64,000 nt of DNA from Amphimallon solstitiale (lineage: Eukaryota > Arthropoda > Insecta > Coleoptera > Scarabaeidae): assembly GCA_963170755.1 (NCBI GenBank), contig OY720680.1:71110794-71174793 (forward strand), in the 5' to 3' direction. This document shows positions 21,901 to 33,149 of this stretch, piece after piece; within the stretch, counting starts at the first letter, position 1; every line of letters starts with the position of its first letter. Below the pieces are notes generated by a model, which searched no databases, was not told where the DNA came from, and saw only the letters and a list, made by a program, of their open reading frames with translations. The position numbers were made by a program, and so were the translations under genes.

Positions 21901-24900
21901 CTGTTTTTGTTTTTAAACAATTTATATCAAAGCAAAAATAAACATGAAAATTTTGACAGGAAAAATATACACAACACACGCCTTTTTGGCAGATATGATT
22001 TATCTGCCAACACCGAATTGAACTATTAGTCTATTAAAAATATGAAACAAAGAAATTTAATATTGAAACGGAAATTATGTGTTTTTTTTGCCATGCATGC
22101 GTATATTACGATCAATTTATACATTTTGTATTTAAGCTAATGAAATAAATGCCCTCAAGCATAATTTAACAAACTAACTTTTCTAGTTCCTGCTAAAAAG
22201 CAAATGGTCTATCAGTAAATCAGTTGTTTCCCTTACATACTAGACAGAACTCTTTGGTCCGGAAAATACAAATACTGGCGTAAAAATGACAGAAATAAAT
22301 GTTCAAGAATGCTGTTTATCGATGTCATGACCTGCTATGGTTTCCATTAAAGAAAGGTACTTACATAATGGTAAAAGCTGCAGTACATACATTATATGTA
22401 TGTAATACTAAATAATATAATTTTATTTTCTATTAAAATATCTGCCAAATTTGTATTGCTTCTTTGATGCTTTTATCTGAAAAACACATGATTACGAAAA
22501 CTGTTTCTTCTATTCTCAAGGGTATATTATCTATAAAAACGATCAATTAGCCCGTACTGTTGATAATACTCTCATCAACAGCAACAAATAGAAATTACAT
22601 AAAATTTGTACTTTAGACGATTGAAAAAAAAATTACCTGGCAGTTTCATGTTTTGTTTAATTTTTTTATTTTTTCATTTATATAACAGCCTCATCCTGGA
22701 GTACCTTTAGCAGCACTCCAACAAGGCGGAATTGGCAATACTAATTCCAATTGGAATCGCAACAAGAGCATATCAGAAGCTAATCTACTTGCCGCAGAGT
22801 ACACGAGATCTTATCACAACGTTTCTACGCACTTGAGAGATCCTCGAAGGAATAGTGTAGCTGATTTTGGAAATCAAGATGTAGTTGACCATAGGTATTT
22901 GCATTTTTTTTAATAAATATTAGAACATATTATGTTATTGATTGCTATAATATTTTTTCAGTCATATAATTAGACCTTTATCAAAAGCGGAAAGTCATTT
23001 ATCGCTAGCAACATCTAGGCGAGGTGCTTCAGTTATTCGTGGTGATTATCTCAATGCAGATGACGATGTACCCACAGCATTTATGTATCCACATTTGCAG
23101 GTAATACATATATATGTATGTATGTATTATTGGAAATTTATTACACCAGAAATAGCAGAATCCTTATGTTTGCAAACACATACTTTTCATTGGGCATTTA
23201 TCCTAATAATTTGAAACCGGAATAGAAAAACCGATGTACATAATTGGAGATTGAGAAGGTCCATGATGAAACATTTTTCTTAATGCTAAATTTTCCACTG
23301 GCCTAACTATAGAATGTTCTAACCTCTCCTAAAACTGACAACGTGGTTGTCAAAATTTATAATTATAATCATATAATTCCTTGTAGGTATGTGGATTGGG
23401 TATCCTGCCTCGATCGACATCATTATGTCGGAAAAACCAACATTTACTTCTTAACGATATCTCTTTCGAAGTGAGGGGTGGGGAATTGTTAGCAGTAATG
23501 GCAACATCGGAAGAGGAAGGAACGGCCATTTTAAATATCGTTGCTGGAAAAACTAAGCCTCTAGTAGGTAATATAGTGTTAAATGGGCAGCATGATGTTC
23601 GACAGCATTCGTTACGCAATCGGGTGGCTTTTGTGCAAAGCGATTCCCATCTTTGCAAAGACATGACCGTGCTTCAGACAATGAGGTTTCATTATGACCT
23701 GAAGAGGCCCACTCCGAAGTTGGAGCATTTAAAGATAGATCCTATGGATAGAGTTAGTGCTGTTATAGATAGTATTCATATTATAGATTATACTTACAAT
23801 TTTGTTATTATAGATAAATGTACTGATCGAAGACTTGGGCTTGGAACAAGTTAGAGACACCAAAGTTTCAAACATGACTATATCAGAAAGAAGAAGACTG
23901 AATGTAGCATGTCATCTTCTATTAGACACTGACATTGTTGTATTAGATCAACCCACACGAGGAATGGATATATTTGATACGTTTTTCCTAGTTGAGTATT
24001 TAAGACAATGGGCTAGTGGTGGTGGTGGAAATTCTTTAGGTAAGTGTCAATAAATATGTTGAAATTAATTATTTATTCTCTAGGTTTCGTTTTGATTTAG
24101 GTCGTATAGTAATTTTAACGTTACATCCGCCCACGTATGAAATTTTTACAATGATTTCCAGAATACTATTATTATCAGCCGGTCGGACGATGTACAGTGG
24201 TAGGAGACGTGATATGTTACAGTACTTTGCAATGGTAGATTATCCCTGCCCGTCGTTTAAAAATCCGTCAGATTATTACTGTAATTATATATTTCATTGA
24301 TAATAATAAGTTATATTGCGTATTAATTCGATGTTTTCCATTTTAGTGGACTTAGTCACCTTAGATGATCTCTCAGCGGAAGCGATGTTGGAATCTTCTC
24401 AAAGAATAGAACAATTAGCAGATGTCTTTCGACAAAAAAGGGAGCCGTTGAGTGATCCTGGTTTACCAACTTCATTACCTTTAACGTTTAAGAAAACAAA
24501 TTGTTTATCACAAGCTTTTGTTTTATTTACGTAAGATTCATGTTATCAAATGTATCTTCTTTAATGCAACAGTAACACATTACTCACATGTAGGGGAGAA
24601 GAGGGTAAGATGACATACTTAGTTTGTTTTCCAGATTATTTAAAAAAATAAAGTGTTAAAGCAAAATGCTTAATCGATACTGATAGTTATGCAATAAAAC
24701 CACCATGTTATGCAATAAAACCGCCATTTTCATTCAAAACTTAAGTTACTTAACCAGGGTAACCAGTCAGCTCCGAAGAAAACCGAACATTCTCCAAAGT
24801 GAAGTCGAAGCTGAAATAAAGTTTCTACAAGCGAACCGAACATTTCCGAAGCGTACTCGAACGCCTCCGAAGATACCCGAAGCCGGGAAAAGGTTTCCGC

Positions 24901-27900
24901 TAGTGAACCGAACATCTCCGAAACGTATCCGAACGTTTCCGAAGATACCCGAAGCCGAGAAAAGGTTTCCACTAGTGAACCGAACATTTCCGAAGATACC
25001 CGAAGTCGTAGAAGGATTTCTACGAGCGAACCGAACACTTCCGAAGCAATACCGAACGCTTCCGAAGTAACCCGAAGCCGAGAAAAGGGTTCCGCTAGTG
25101 AGCCGAACATCTCCGAAACGTAGCCGAACGTTTCCGAAGATACCCGAAGCCGAGAAAAGGCTTCTACGAGTGAACTGAAAACTTACGAGGAGGACCAAGT
25201 TTCCGAAACCAACAGCTGTTGCGTGCTTCAACCGACATCCACTTACTTACTTACTATTACACGTACAGATTCTTAGTCTACAAAACTACTGAAAACTACT
25301 AATACTAGCTAGGACGCATGTATCCAATCTTGTCCTCATCGACTGCCGAACCTTTTCAAAAACATTTTTTATTGTCCCTCGCTTATGTTGACAATTCAAC
25401 ATCAAATAATTTCAGCGTCAGTGAAGTATAAATGAATGTTTATATGATAAGAGATAGCATCAACAAAATTAACAAATTAAAAACACCTGTATGTATCTAT
25501 TTAATGTCTAACTGTTGCATTAAAAAACCATATTGCAGTACTAATTTAAATATTTATTAAATTATATTTGCAGGAAATCTATCATATACACCCAACCCAA
25601 GACTTTCCTCAACTGGTTAAGCTTAATAATATTATCTGTTAGTATATCATTAATTATGGGTGCTCTTTTTTGGGATATACCAACTTCGGATCCACTTTTA
25701 AATTTAAATGATAGGTTAGGTTATCATTATTCAACGATGTGTATAGTTCTTTGGCCAATTTTACTCGTATTAACACTCATGGAAATTAGAAGGAACCGAA
25801 AAACTGTAGAAAGAGACATAAGTGATGACCTATACGGAAGGTGTACATACATTATTACAAAGGTTATTTAAATTTGTTTCCAAGATTTGTGCATATTTAA
25901 AGAATTATTTTTTCTAGACACTTGTAAATATTTTCCCTTCGTTATTCGTATGGCTAATTTATTTGGTGCCAAGTTATTCTATGAGTGGTTTGTATATGCA
26001 AAGTGCTGGTAACTATAAAGGCTTTTATATTTACTTAGGTAAGATAAAAGTATGTTTGGTGTGTATGATATACATTTAATTTTTGTCTTTCAGGAGTCAT
26101 GCTACTTTATTTAAGTTGTGTACAAATATTTATTATCGCATTTATACATTTAATGCCGCTATCTAATACGGCAACGTTTCTATCATCTATCATCCTCATG
26201 GCGTTCTTTTTTGCAAATGGTTATGTAATTCATTACAAAGACATTGTATTTTACATGAAGTGGTTGGAATATGTTAGTCCCAATGTGTGGTTATTTTCTT
26301 ATCTGCTCAACAGGGAATTGTCATTTGAAGCTGTAGCTAGCAGTTTTTCGTCAGTAAACTGTAGAAACAAACAGGTAGGTAATTGTTAAAGACTTATATT
26401 ACTTAATATCATAATAAGCAACCATTTTTTCTCGGTGTGTAATTATGTACTTTAAGTATTAAACTTTTTACTGTTATCGTTTTAATTTGGGTTTGATCCC
26501 ACGGCTGTTTACTCTAGAGAATTACATTATCAATTATATAACCGGAGCTGTGCATTCTAATGCCATAAAACTTCAGAACCTTCTGCTTTCTTACAATATA
26601 TATATATAGTGGTTTTATAATCAGAGTGACGACAGTAGAAGCAAAATCAACCATTATGTGGGTACCTACGTGCCAAACGATATAATAAGATCTAATTTGT
26701 TCTATACAGGGTGAGTCATTAGTAGCCGCTTCTTCGATTGCTCTTTTGTGTTTTAAATAAAAGAAAAAACAATTAGTGGAGGATCCATGGTTGCTAGTGG
26801 CGCATATTGTAAAAATACTTTAAGCACTGGCGCACTTCCGGTTTCACCGGAAATGCACGAAACTTAATTTTTTTAAATGACTTACCATATATATTTTTGG
26901 ATTTTCTTGTACTGCTTTAAATTGTCTGTTCGACTGTTTTTTCTTTTGCAAAATTGAGCTAATAGTTTTTGAGTTATTAATTTTTTTTGAAAATATTGGA
27001 CCAAAACACGTGTTCAGAAAAAAATCATTTTCACATTGTTTTTAAAAGCAAAAACATTAACTTTGGTGGTGCTTGTAGCCAAGAAAATTCTGCATCATTT
27101 GGCACAGTTGCACTCGATAATACTTCAATAGACTTTGTTTTTTCAAAGCCTACTTCCTGAAATTTTCACATACCAAAAACTTATTTTTTTTAAATGGAAC
27201 ACCCAGTATTTTATTGAAGCATTTTGTTCCTTTTTTTTATTCTCTTTCATTTTTGTTGACAATGTCCTATACCTATCTTTTGTAATTTCTGAGATAATCA
27301 CTATAAGAGCAATTAGCGGTCAATTAAAGGACTACGAGCGCTGTTGTTCTATGCACTAAAATATTCGTTCAACCAATGGAAGGTAGGGATGGCGCCCGAC
27401 TTCCTTAGTCAACTGTCAAAGAAAGTAAATGTTATATCCAACTATCCCAAAAGTAATAATTTTATAGAATGAAGAGCATCGCATTTCAATTTTTTAATCC
27501 CGGCAATGTCCAGTTGCAGTATTTCATTTTTAACAATGTTGGTTAACATCGAAATAAAATAAAAGTTATGTTTACTGACATATTTGAAGATGTCTTCAAC
27601 AAGTTTTGATAATCCGTTCGTAGATAGCGAAGATACTCTCCTCCATTAACATTTTCATCACAGAAATAAGGTCCAATTATGTAACTACCCACTATTCTTC
27701 CCCACAGTTTTAATGACCAACGATTTTGAAAGTTTACAGGTGTGATAAAGTAGGGGATTTTATGTGTTATAATAACGGAAATTGTGACGATGAACGTATT
27801 CACTTGAATAGAAGGTTTCGTTGGTAAATAACAAAAAATTGAGAAAGCCAGGATAATTTATTTGGTGCCAATTGACAAAAATGTTAGCGATTCTGAAAAT

Positions 27901-30900
27901 TTCTTTCATCTAACCCTGTGTATGAATATGCTACGGGTGAATTTTGTATTTCCTAATTATTCTGGATTCTCAAATTTGACTTACATCTAACTGCCGACTA
28001 ATTTTCGTAGTACTAGTATGGGGGTGTTCAACTACACTCGCAAGTACCATAAACGTCTTATCCTCACCAGTTATTGCTTTTTCTGCTCTTTCTTTCATAT
28101 TTATACGCTTTCTGTTCACTCAAACCGTCCACTTTATATTTTCGGAGGTTTCTAGCTTCGGTTGACTTCTACCAAGGATCGCTGTGCATAAAGTCTGGAT
28201 GCTAGCAAAGAATTTCTTTCAGATTCATCCAAAATGTCAATCATATCTATTAACTCTTCATAAGAAAAATTCATTTGGATGATAACTAATAGCGATGCTT
28301 TTATAAGTTTGACATAAATGTATACCGACTTTCTTTAACAGTTGACTCAGGCAGTCAGCCGCATTCCAGCCTTTATTGGACCAATATTTGAGTGCAGAGA
28401 ACAGCGCCCGTAGTTCTTTAATTGCTCGTATAGTGATTATCTCAAAAATTAGAAGATAGGTATAGGACATTGTTAACAAAAATGAAAGAGAATAAAAAAG
28501 GAAACAAAATGACTCAATAAAATACTGGGTGTTCCATTTAAAAAAAATAAGTTTTTGGTATGTGAAAATTTGCAGGAAGTAGACAAAAAACAAAGTTTCT
28601 TGTGGTATTGTCGAGTGCAACTTTTACCAAATGATGCAGAATTTTCTTGGCTATAAGCACCTCCAAAGTCAATGTTTTTACTTTTAAAAACAATGTGAAA
28701 ATGATTTTTTTGTGAACGCGTGTTTTGGTCAAATATTTTGAAAAAAAATTAATAACTCAAAAACTATTGGCTCAATTTTGAAAAAGAAAAAACAGTTAAA
28801 CAGGCAATTTAAAGCAGTACAAGAAAATCCAAAAATATATAGGGTGAGTCATTTAAAAAAATTAAGTTCCGTGCATTTCCGGTGAAACCGGAAGTGCGCC
28901 AGAGCTTAAAGTATTTTTACAATATGCGCCATAAGCAACCATGGATCCCCAACTAATTGCTTTTTCTTTTATTTAAACCACAAAAGAGCAATCGAAGAAG
29001 CGGCTACTAATGACTCACCCTGTATAAATGCGAAACGATTTTTTAAACTAAAATTACAAACCCAACCATTTATAGGGTTACATCTCGATCATACGAGGTA
29101 GTTTCGAACTGTATAAATGCTTTTCTGAGTATAGTTCTTAATATATAATTGTTCAATATATTTTCAGCAGTTCCTGTTAAATCAGATTTTTTGCGGTACA
29201 CACCAGGAATGACATATCATAAGCAAATAGAAAACTCATAAAACTAAAGGATCTACTGAACGGTTCAGATTACACATGGGCGAGATAGGGGAATACGGTT
29301 CAGTTTCATTCAGACTAGGCCGACTCGTGTTTTGTCGGCTCCCGGGGGAAACCGGTAGATAATACGATGCCTGAGAGCCGACAAAACACGAGTCGGTCTA
29401 GTCTGAATGAAACTGATCCGTATTCCCCTATCTCGCCCATGTATATAGTTCAGATATTAAAGTTATGTCAATACATCCACATTTTACACTCAATGAAAAT
29501 CAAAGCTGCAACCGTAACACAAATTATAACTCAACTAGTCAACGAGAAATTTATGTGCGGTACATTTTACTTACCAAATGTAAAAATATATGTAAAGATT
29601 TTCCCTCGGGTATCCTGCGTGTGGTTAAGTTGGTATTTTGACCCTATATGTGTATGCTGCCATTTCTACCAACTGCTTTTTAGTAATTATTATCATCTAA
29701 AAATACCCCAAATACTCTTACCCCATTTGTTCCTATGTTTAATTTGAGATAAATGAAGTTCTGTAATACAGAACCAATATATATCAAACCACAATTATGT
29801 ATCAAACAAAATATACTACAAAAACATCTTTTTTCTATTCCGGTGCTATAAAGTTCACTTTACGACACCCGTTTTGGTTGCATAAAGTATTACTTTATCG
29901 CACGCTAATTTTATTTTTTTGAAGTTGGTAACAAAAAAAATGGAACCAAATCGTATTTAAATGTCAAAATATAAGCCTTCAAAGTAACAAAAGTGTGCAA
30001 TAAAATTGTACAAAGAATAAAAAGCACACATGCTAACATTTCACTTACTAATTAACAATATAAATTGTTAAGCAGAGTTGGATGATAAGTTTTCGGATGC
30101 TACTATTGACATTTACTTACCATGTTGAACAGTACAACTGTTATAAAAGTTTGTTTTGATAAATATGTAGAGAGTTTGTGGATGAAAGATTTTGTAAATT
30201 GTCTTCTGCTTCTCTGGGGGCGTACAGTTATTTATGTCGTCCTTTTTGTTGATACTTTGAAATAATTTATTGTGTAAATCAGTCTGAATTTTAAACACAA
30301 TTACATATAGCACCACCGATATTCAAGTATTTAAAACGTTCTACTTAAAAATCACAGTAACCAACTTCAAAAAAGCAAAATTTCTATAATATTTGAACAA
30401 AACATGTCTCTTATTTTAAGCTTTTTTGAACTTTTAATAACCGAAATAGAAAAAATAGTATAAAATACACGTTTCATAAGACATTTTGCGCACTTGTTCT
30501 TTAGAAAACTCGCCTAGCGGCTCGTTTTCTAAACTTGAACGCGTGCGCAAAAATCGTGTCTTATGAAACTTGTATTTTAATATACTATTATGACACTAGT
30601 GCATATAAAGCTAGATACTTACGCATTTCCACAACTATGTTGTCATCATGAGTAGCACTGATTAATGAAAATCGCGTTATCTGTACTTTGTAGCGTATAC
30701 AGAACAGCATTGTTTTGAATTTTACAAAGATGGCTTATTTATCGCTAGACCTAAATAAGCTATTACTAACATCATTAACGGTACCTGATCATTGTACTGT
30801 TCATTTTGTCAAACTTAATACCTAAAAAAACCTATCCTCTAATTCTAATATTCTAAGAACTAACGGTACCTACCTAAAAGCGGTATCGTTTACGCCACAA

Positions 30901-32097
30901 ACTTATATGAACAAAAAATAGGGGCATCGGCCCGTTATCTGAATTCCTTAATCTATTTCTAGCTTTGTTTTGTATATACTCTCATAACTATCTAGTATTC
31001 CATAATTATACATTTGTTTTATGAGTTTGAGGCCGGTTGCTGGAAGATCATGGCCTGTGTCCAAAATACGACGACGACAACTATTCACTTGGTATAAATT
31101 TTCCATTACTCTGGACTAAAATTAATTCAATTTGATTTAAACAAACAGAATACCTACTTAATTTTAACTAGCTTATGGTTTGAAAGAAAACTACCTACCA
31201 GATATATTTCATTACAATAACCGGTAGGTACTTTATTTTAAGAAAACAAATTGTACATTTACCTACGTTATTTGCAACAAGAATATAACAATGTTAACAC
31301 AATAACTATATTGTCTTATTTTAGGGAAACCCATATATTCTTAATTTAATGAATAATTTCTCTCCATGTGTGTACACTACACAAATAACATCGACGCGAA
31401 TTATGTAATTAAAAGAGTAATTAATTGTAAAAATTAGGAGGAGCTGTCGCATACAATTCATGTAGGTTCATCAGAAGGTCTAGATTTATCTTAAACGCAC
31501 ATCTAATCTATCACACAAATAATATAGACAATACGGACTATACGTCAAAGTATTTTGTTTGGAAACAATAAATAATCGACCGTACAATTTATTCACAAAT
31601 GTGTTCATTATATCTGCGATAACTGTAAATAGCACAAATTAGCCTTTTAAATAGAGATGTATTTAAAAAAAACGTTGTAATTAAAGAGACGAATGTGATA
31701 GCAAAATACATGTGGGGTACAGTTTGGGTCAACCAATCAGAATTGTTGTTACTCTGGTCACAAAGTCACTCTATTACAATCAAGTTTGGCGCGATCTCTG
31801 ACGGTCGTGGGTTCAAACTCAACTTCAAACCAAATTTAGTCTATGCTATAGCTATTTCCTTTACAGATACAACGACAGGATATCATAATGTCATGCCCTC
31901 CGCCTAATGGTACTCAAGTTTTACTTAACTACGGATACTACAATCAAAGTCAACATTTCTACGATTATGGAAATGTACCAGTCGCGATGGTCGTATTCTA
32001 TACTGTCTGTTTTATCGTAACGTGCTTAGGGTTCCTCGTTAATTGCTGCAGAAGATCTTCGAGGAATAAGGGACGAGGCGAAGTGAACAAACCCTAG
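15930..32097 (+). CDS. ABCG-subfamily ABC half transporter (ABCG5/ABCG8-like), about 12 coding exons
   Basis: Exons as read: 15930-16047, 16131-16293, 22689-22894, 22962-23100, 23387-23752, 23814-24039, 24101-24280, 24347-24530, 25574-25862, 25918-26038, 26094-26374, 31867-32097 (TAG). Introns are GT-AG except the first, GC-AG (CAG/GCAAGT); phases join, giving about 834 residues. The start (MYTYLKFGLP) is less certain than the rest. The first ~209 residues are polar (GSSGYDSSDNE). The ATPase domain follows: Walker A lacks the Lys (ATSEEEGTA), Q-loop VQSD, signature ISERRR instead of SGGERRR, Walker B VVLDQPTRGMD with Gln for the catalytic Glu, H-loop TLHPP. NPSDYYLDLVT and six hydrophobic segments follow, three in exons 9-10, two in exon 11, one in exon 12. 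ABCG5/8-type proteins work as heterodimers with one inactive ATP site moving sterols or lipids; that role is inferred. Introns 2, 8 and 11 are full of repeats. Confidence 0.9.
16369..18653 (+). mobile_element. pogo-type element in ABCG intron 2
   Basis: TIRs AGGTATTGTCGGG and its complement are bounded by TA at 16367-16368 and 18654-18655. Subterminal AATAAGGCCCAA-type motifs (GGCCTTATT) recur near both ends, likely transposase-binding sites. It carries a disrupted pogo transposase with a C-terminal PHD-like finger. Confidence 0.88.
16833..18417 (+). pseudogene. pogo-like transposase with C-terminal PHD-like finger, broken
   Basis: ATG at 16833. An N-terminal psq-type HTH (EEALNLIRQGKSQAYVEEHC) is followed by a CENP-B-type HTH (ERGFPLTPKTVRRSVYSF) and a DDE_1 domain: IYNMDEKG (first Asp), LVILIFDGASCHLD (second Asp) and LQPMDKSVFRPF (third). 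A stop (TGA) follows NPA near 17253, and a frameshift near 17600 separates MDEKG and FDGASCH frames. The DDE part ends at 18202; further on WFCAVCKESFVADMRQC and, shifted by one, SSWVHEECVGF and LICPNCDD form a PHD-type zinc finger. At least three lesions make it inactive. pogo enzymes cut at TA sites; PHD-tailed versions are common in insect repeat libraries. Confidence 0.88.
18780..19115 (-). repeat. Degraded retroelement end with a hammerhead-like string
   Basis: On the minus strand the region begins CTTCTGGGTTGAAACCTGCC, includes CTGAATATGACTTTTAAGA then GGACGGAACGTTAGCAG, and ends with another TTTCAACCCAGAAACC. The shared GGGTTGAAACC/GGTTTCAACCC elements at both ends and the CTGA...GGAACGTT core resemble Penelope-type terminal sequence. 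No ORF. Confidence 0.35.
19555..19985. repeat. Inverted-repeat element (MITE-like)
   Basis: The left arm (GACTAACTGTCGTGAGGTAG then GACGTAAGGGGG, 19571-19603) is repeated inverted at the right (CCCCCTTACGTCCTACC and GATAGTC, 19934-19972). The interior is AT-rich without coding capacity. Target duplication not resolved; arms diverge moderately, so it is old. Confidence 0.5.
20197..20387. mobile_element. MITE of mariner type, 191 bp
   Basis: Inverted ends CAGTTCTGTGCAATAAAATG and GTTTATTGCACAGAACTG lie inside TA at 20195-20196 and 20388-20389. A second internal inverted pair, TATGACAAATTGAATT and AATTCAATTTGTCATA, sits at the centre, so nearly the whole element folds on itself. Confidence 0.88.
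20922..21848 (-). mobile_element. Deleted mariner with ~190 bp TIRs and a transposase tail
   Basis: Ends CAGAGTGGTTGGTTTTTC and complement lie within TA at 20920-20921 and 21849-21850. The TIRs run to about 21110 and from about 21660; their inner edges read ACACCCTGTA/TACAGGGTGT, which look like another mariner's terminus, suggesting composite origin. Between them (about 21290-21545, minus) lies LWPARSPDLSILDFF, a shift, then LKNQVYNTPQNLQELKNK and CLECNGGQFQQL: the third-Asp region and C-terminus of a DD41D-type transposase. N-terminal two thirds deleted. Confidence 0.8.
24770..25195. repeat. 72 bp minisatellite in ABCG intron 8
   Basis: The anchor ACCCGAAG occurs at about 24875, 24947, 24998, 25069 and 25142, giving spacings of 72, 51, 71 and 73, so the basic unit is 72 bp with one copy short by 21 bp. 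Units share CCGAACATTTCCGAAG and AAAAGGTTTCCGCTAGTGAA. The repeat is much richer in CG than its surroundings. Because 72 is a multiple of 3, long frames stay open on both strands (121, 126 and 154 codons); they are repeat artefacts rather than genes. Confidence 0.88.
26707..29022 (-). mobile_element. Mariner element with ~700 bp TIRs in ABCG intron 11
   Basis: Ends CAGGGTGAGTCATTAGTAGC and complement lie within TA at 26705-26706 and 29023-29024. Inverted similarity continues through the arms to about 27420 on the left and from about 28310 on the right, unusually long for mariners. Within the arms a TTTAAATGGAACACCCAGTA string (27190 and inverted at 28540) looks like a second, older mariner terminus. 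The middle holds part of a transposase gene. Confidence 0.85.
27543..28260 (-). pseudogene. Mariner transposase remnant inside long-TIR element
   Basis: Minus-strand sequence gives an N-terminal-like stretch, then a second HTH region (KTFMVLASVVEHPHTSTTKI, SRQLDVSQI) and, in the frame ending at 27543, RWSLKLWGRIVGSYIIGPYF followed by CDENVNGGEYLRYLRTDYQN, matching the VWxGIxGxxIxGPYFFxxN block between the first and second Asp. Stops and shifts occur throughout. The second and third catalytic Asp regions are missing; the right end of the coding region was replaced by TIR sequence. Confidence 0.65.
29274..29442. repeat. Long near-perfect hairpin in ABCG intron 11
   Basis: Arms of about 68 bp pair almost perfectly: CATGGGCGAGATAGGGGAAT at the outer left with its complement at the outer right, and CCGACTCGTGTTTTGTCGGC at the inner end. 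The loop is about 30 bp. No coding capacity, no target duplication resolved. Either a small foldback transposon or the kind of inverted repeat that yields hairpin small RNAs when transcribed on the plus strand with the gene. Confidence 0.78.
29830..30450. repeat. Inverted-repeat element, non-autonomous
   Basis: Outer inverted pair TTTTTTCTATTCCGGT (29830) and ACCGAAATAGAAAAAA (30439), plus a second inner pair TTTTTTGAAGTTGGT (29923) and ACCAACTTCAAAAAA (30361). The 67-codon minus frame inside resembles no known protein. Class and target duplication unresolved. Confidence 0.5.
30451..30592. repeat. Hairpin-forming MITE, ~140 bp
   Basis: ATAGTATAAAATACACGTTT at the left pairs with the right end (AAACTTGTATTTTAATATAC); the arms continue through TGCGCAC/GTGCGCA and GAAAACT/GTTTTC to a GCCTAGCGGC centre. 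It directly abuts the element ending at 30450. Confidence 0.7.
30622..30690 (-). repeat. Partial copy of the 14283-14550 foldback family
   Basis: GTTGTCATCATGAGTAGCAC and GATTAATGAAAATCGCG match the left arm of the insertion at 14283-14550. In this copy the minus-strand motif after the short stem is GGAAATGCG, closer to an intact GAAA. Shows the family is dispersed. Confidence 0.65.
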
Positions 32098-32764
32098 AAA
32101 AGTTTTCATTTTCTATTTGGTTTATACAGTGTATGCCTGAGCAAGTTTTGGAATTGAGCGAATTCAGCTTACAATTGGGCGCAACTAGTATCTTAGTGTT
32201 TTATGAGTGCTATGTATATTTATTGTGTGTCGTTTGAAAAGTGTATTTACTTACTATTCTGCGAGTGATTATTTAAACTTCCTTTGATTGAATCCACTAA
32301 GTGGTACGCCAAAAAAATCTTAACGGGATTTAAAAACTTGCTATTATTTTGTTATTTTATATGAAGTAATTTATTTATGGACTAGTGAAAAATGAATTTA
32401 ATATAAAACTGACCAAGCATTTATAATTGTGCCGATAATTTTTAATAGTAAATATTGTTTTATAGAAACACGTGTTTTATTATAATTCACAGCTGAAGAT
32501 TAATCGATTAAAAATTTAGTTAAACAATTAAAATCTCCATTATAAAAAATGGAGTGAAATGTTATGTTCATGAAAAACAAAATCAGCTAAACTAAATACG
32601 AAGATATGAAATATTGTAGACAAATATTAACAAATTACTAATAAAAATATGAGGCTACAGATGATGATAAATCAGTGGACACTTCGACTGTAACTTAAAT
32701 AGATTAAACTTTGTTTTTATTTTCCACAATACCTAATAAAATATTTAATGTAAATCAAAATTTA
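32098..32764. other. ABCG 3' UTR and intergenic DNA
   Basis: Directly downstream of the ABCG stop. AATAAA occurs at about 32736; other AT-rich hexamers could also act as polyadenylation signals, so the transcript end is not fixed. No further ORF. Confidence 0.4.
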
Positions 32765-33110
32765 AAAAAACAGATTCTTCTGCAGGACATGGCCATATGC
32801 CAGTGAGTATATTAAAATAATGCGCTTATGAACTTGTGGGACCTTTAAATGTGCTTGTTAACACTATGTTCGAAAACAGTACATTTCCAGAGACGTTAAA
32901 GTTGTCAACAATAACTTTGGTATATATAAAAAAACACAAAGGTGACAGATAATTATATCTTGTCAAATGTTTTCAAAATATTTGAAAAAATAATTTATAA
33001 CACAATATATGAATTCATTATCAAATTCAACATATTGAACACAATGCCAAACGGCATCGTAAAAGGTAAATTTTTAGTAAGTAGACATGATGTTTCATTC
33101 ACAATTATTG
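32765..33110 (+). pseudogene. Non-LTR retrotransposon reverse transcriptase fragment
   Basis: Read with shifts: SSAGHGHMPVSILK, LVGPLNVLVNTMFENSTFPE, TLKLSTITLVYIKKH, then LSNVFKIFEKIIYNTIYEFI and KFNILNTMPNGIVKGKF. This is the start of the reverse transcriptase domain (SAGPDGIP..., ...NYRPIS.LS..SKIFEKI..., ...Q.GF.KG.S) of a LINE. Only fingers-region motifs remain, with a stop after ILK and a frameshift at GDR; a dead 5'- and 3'-truncated copy. Confidence 0.72.
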
Positions 33111-33149
33111 TTAAAATGATTAAGTACATATTTAAGAAAACGTTTACTC

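Noticed and set aside
24730..25231. Three overlapping frames of 121, 126 and 154 codons
   Set aside because: All are translations of the 72 bp minisatellite, open because the unit is a multiple of three.
27135..27359. 74-codon plus frame starting MFFQSLLPEIF
   Set aside because: Translation of the long mariner TIR; the same peptide appears inverted at 28258-28620.
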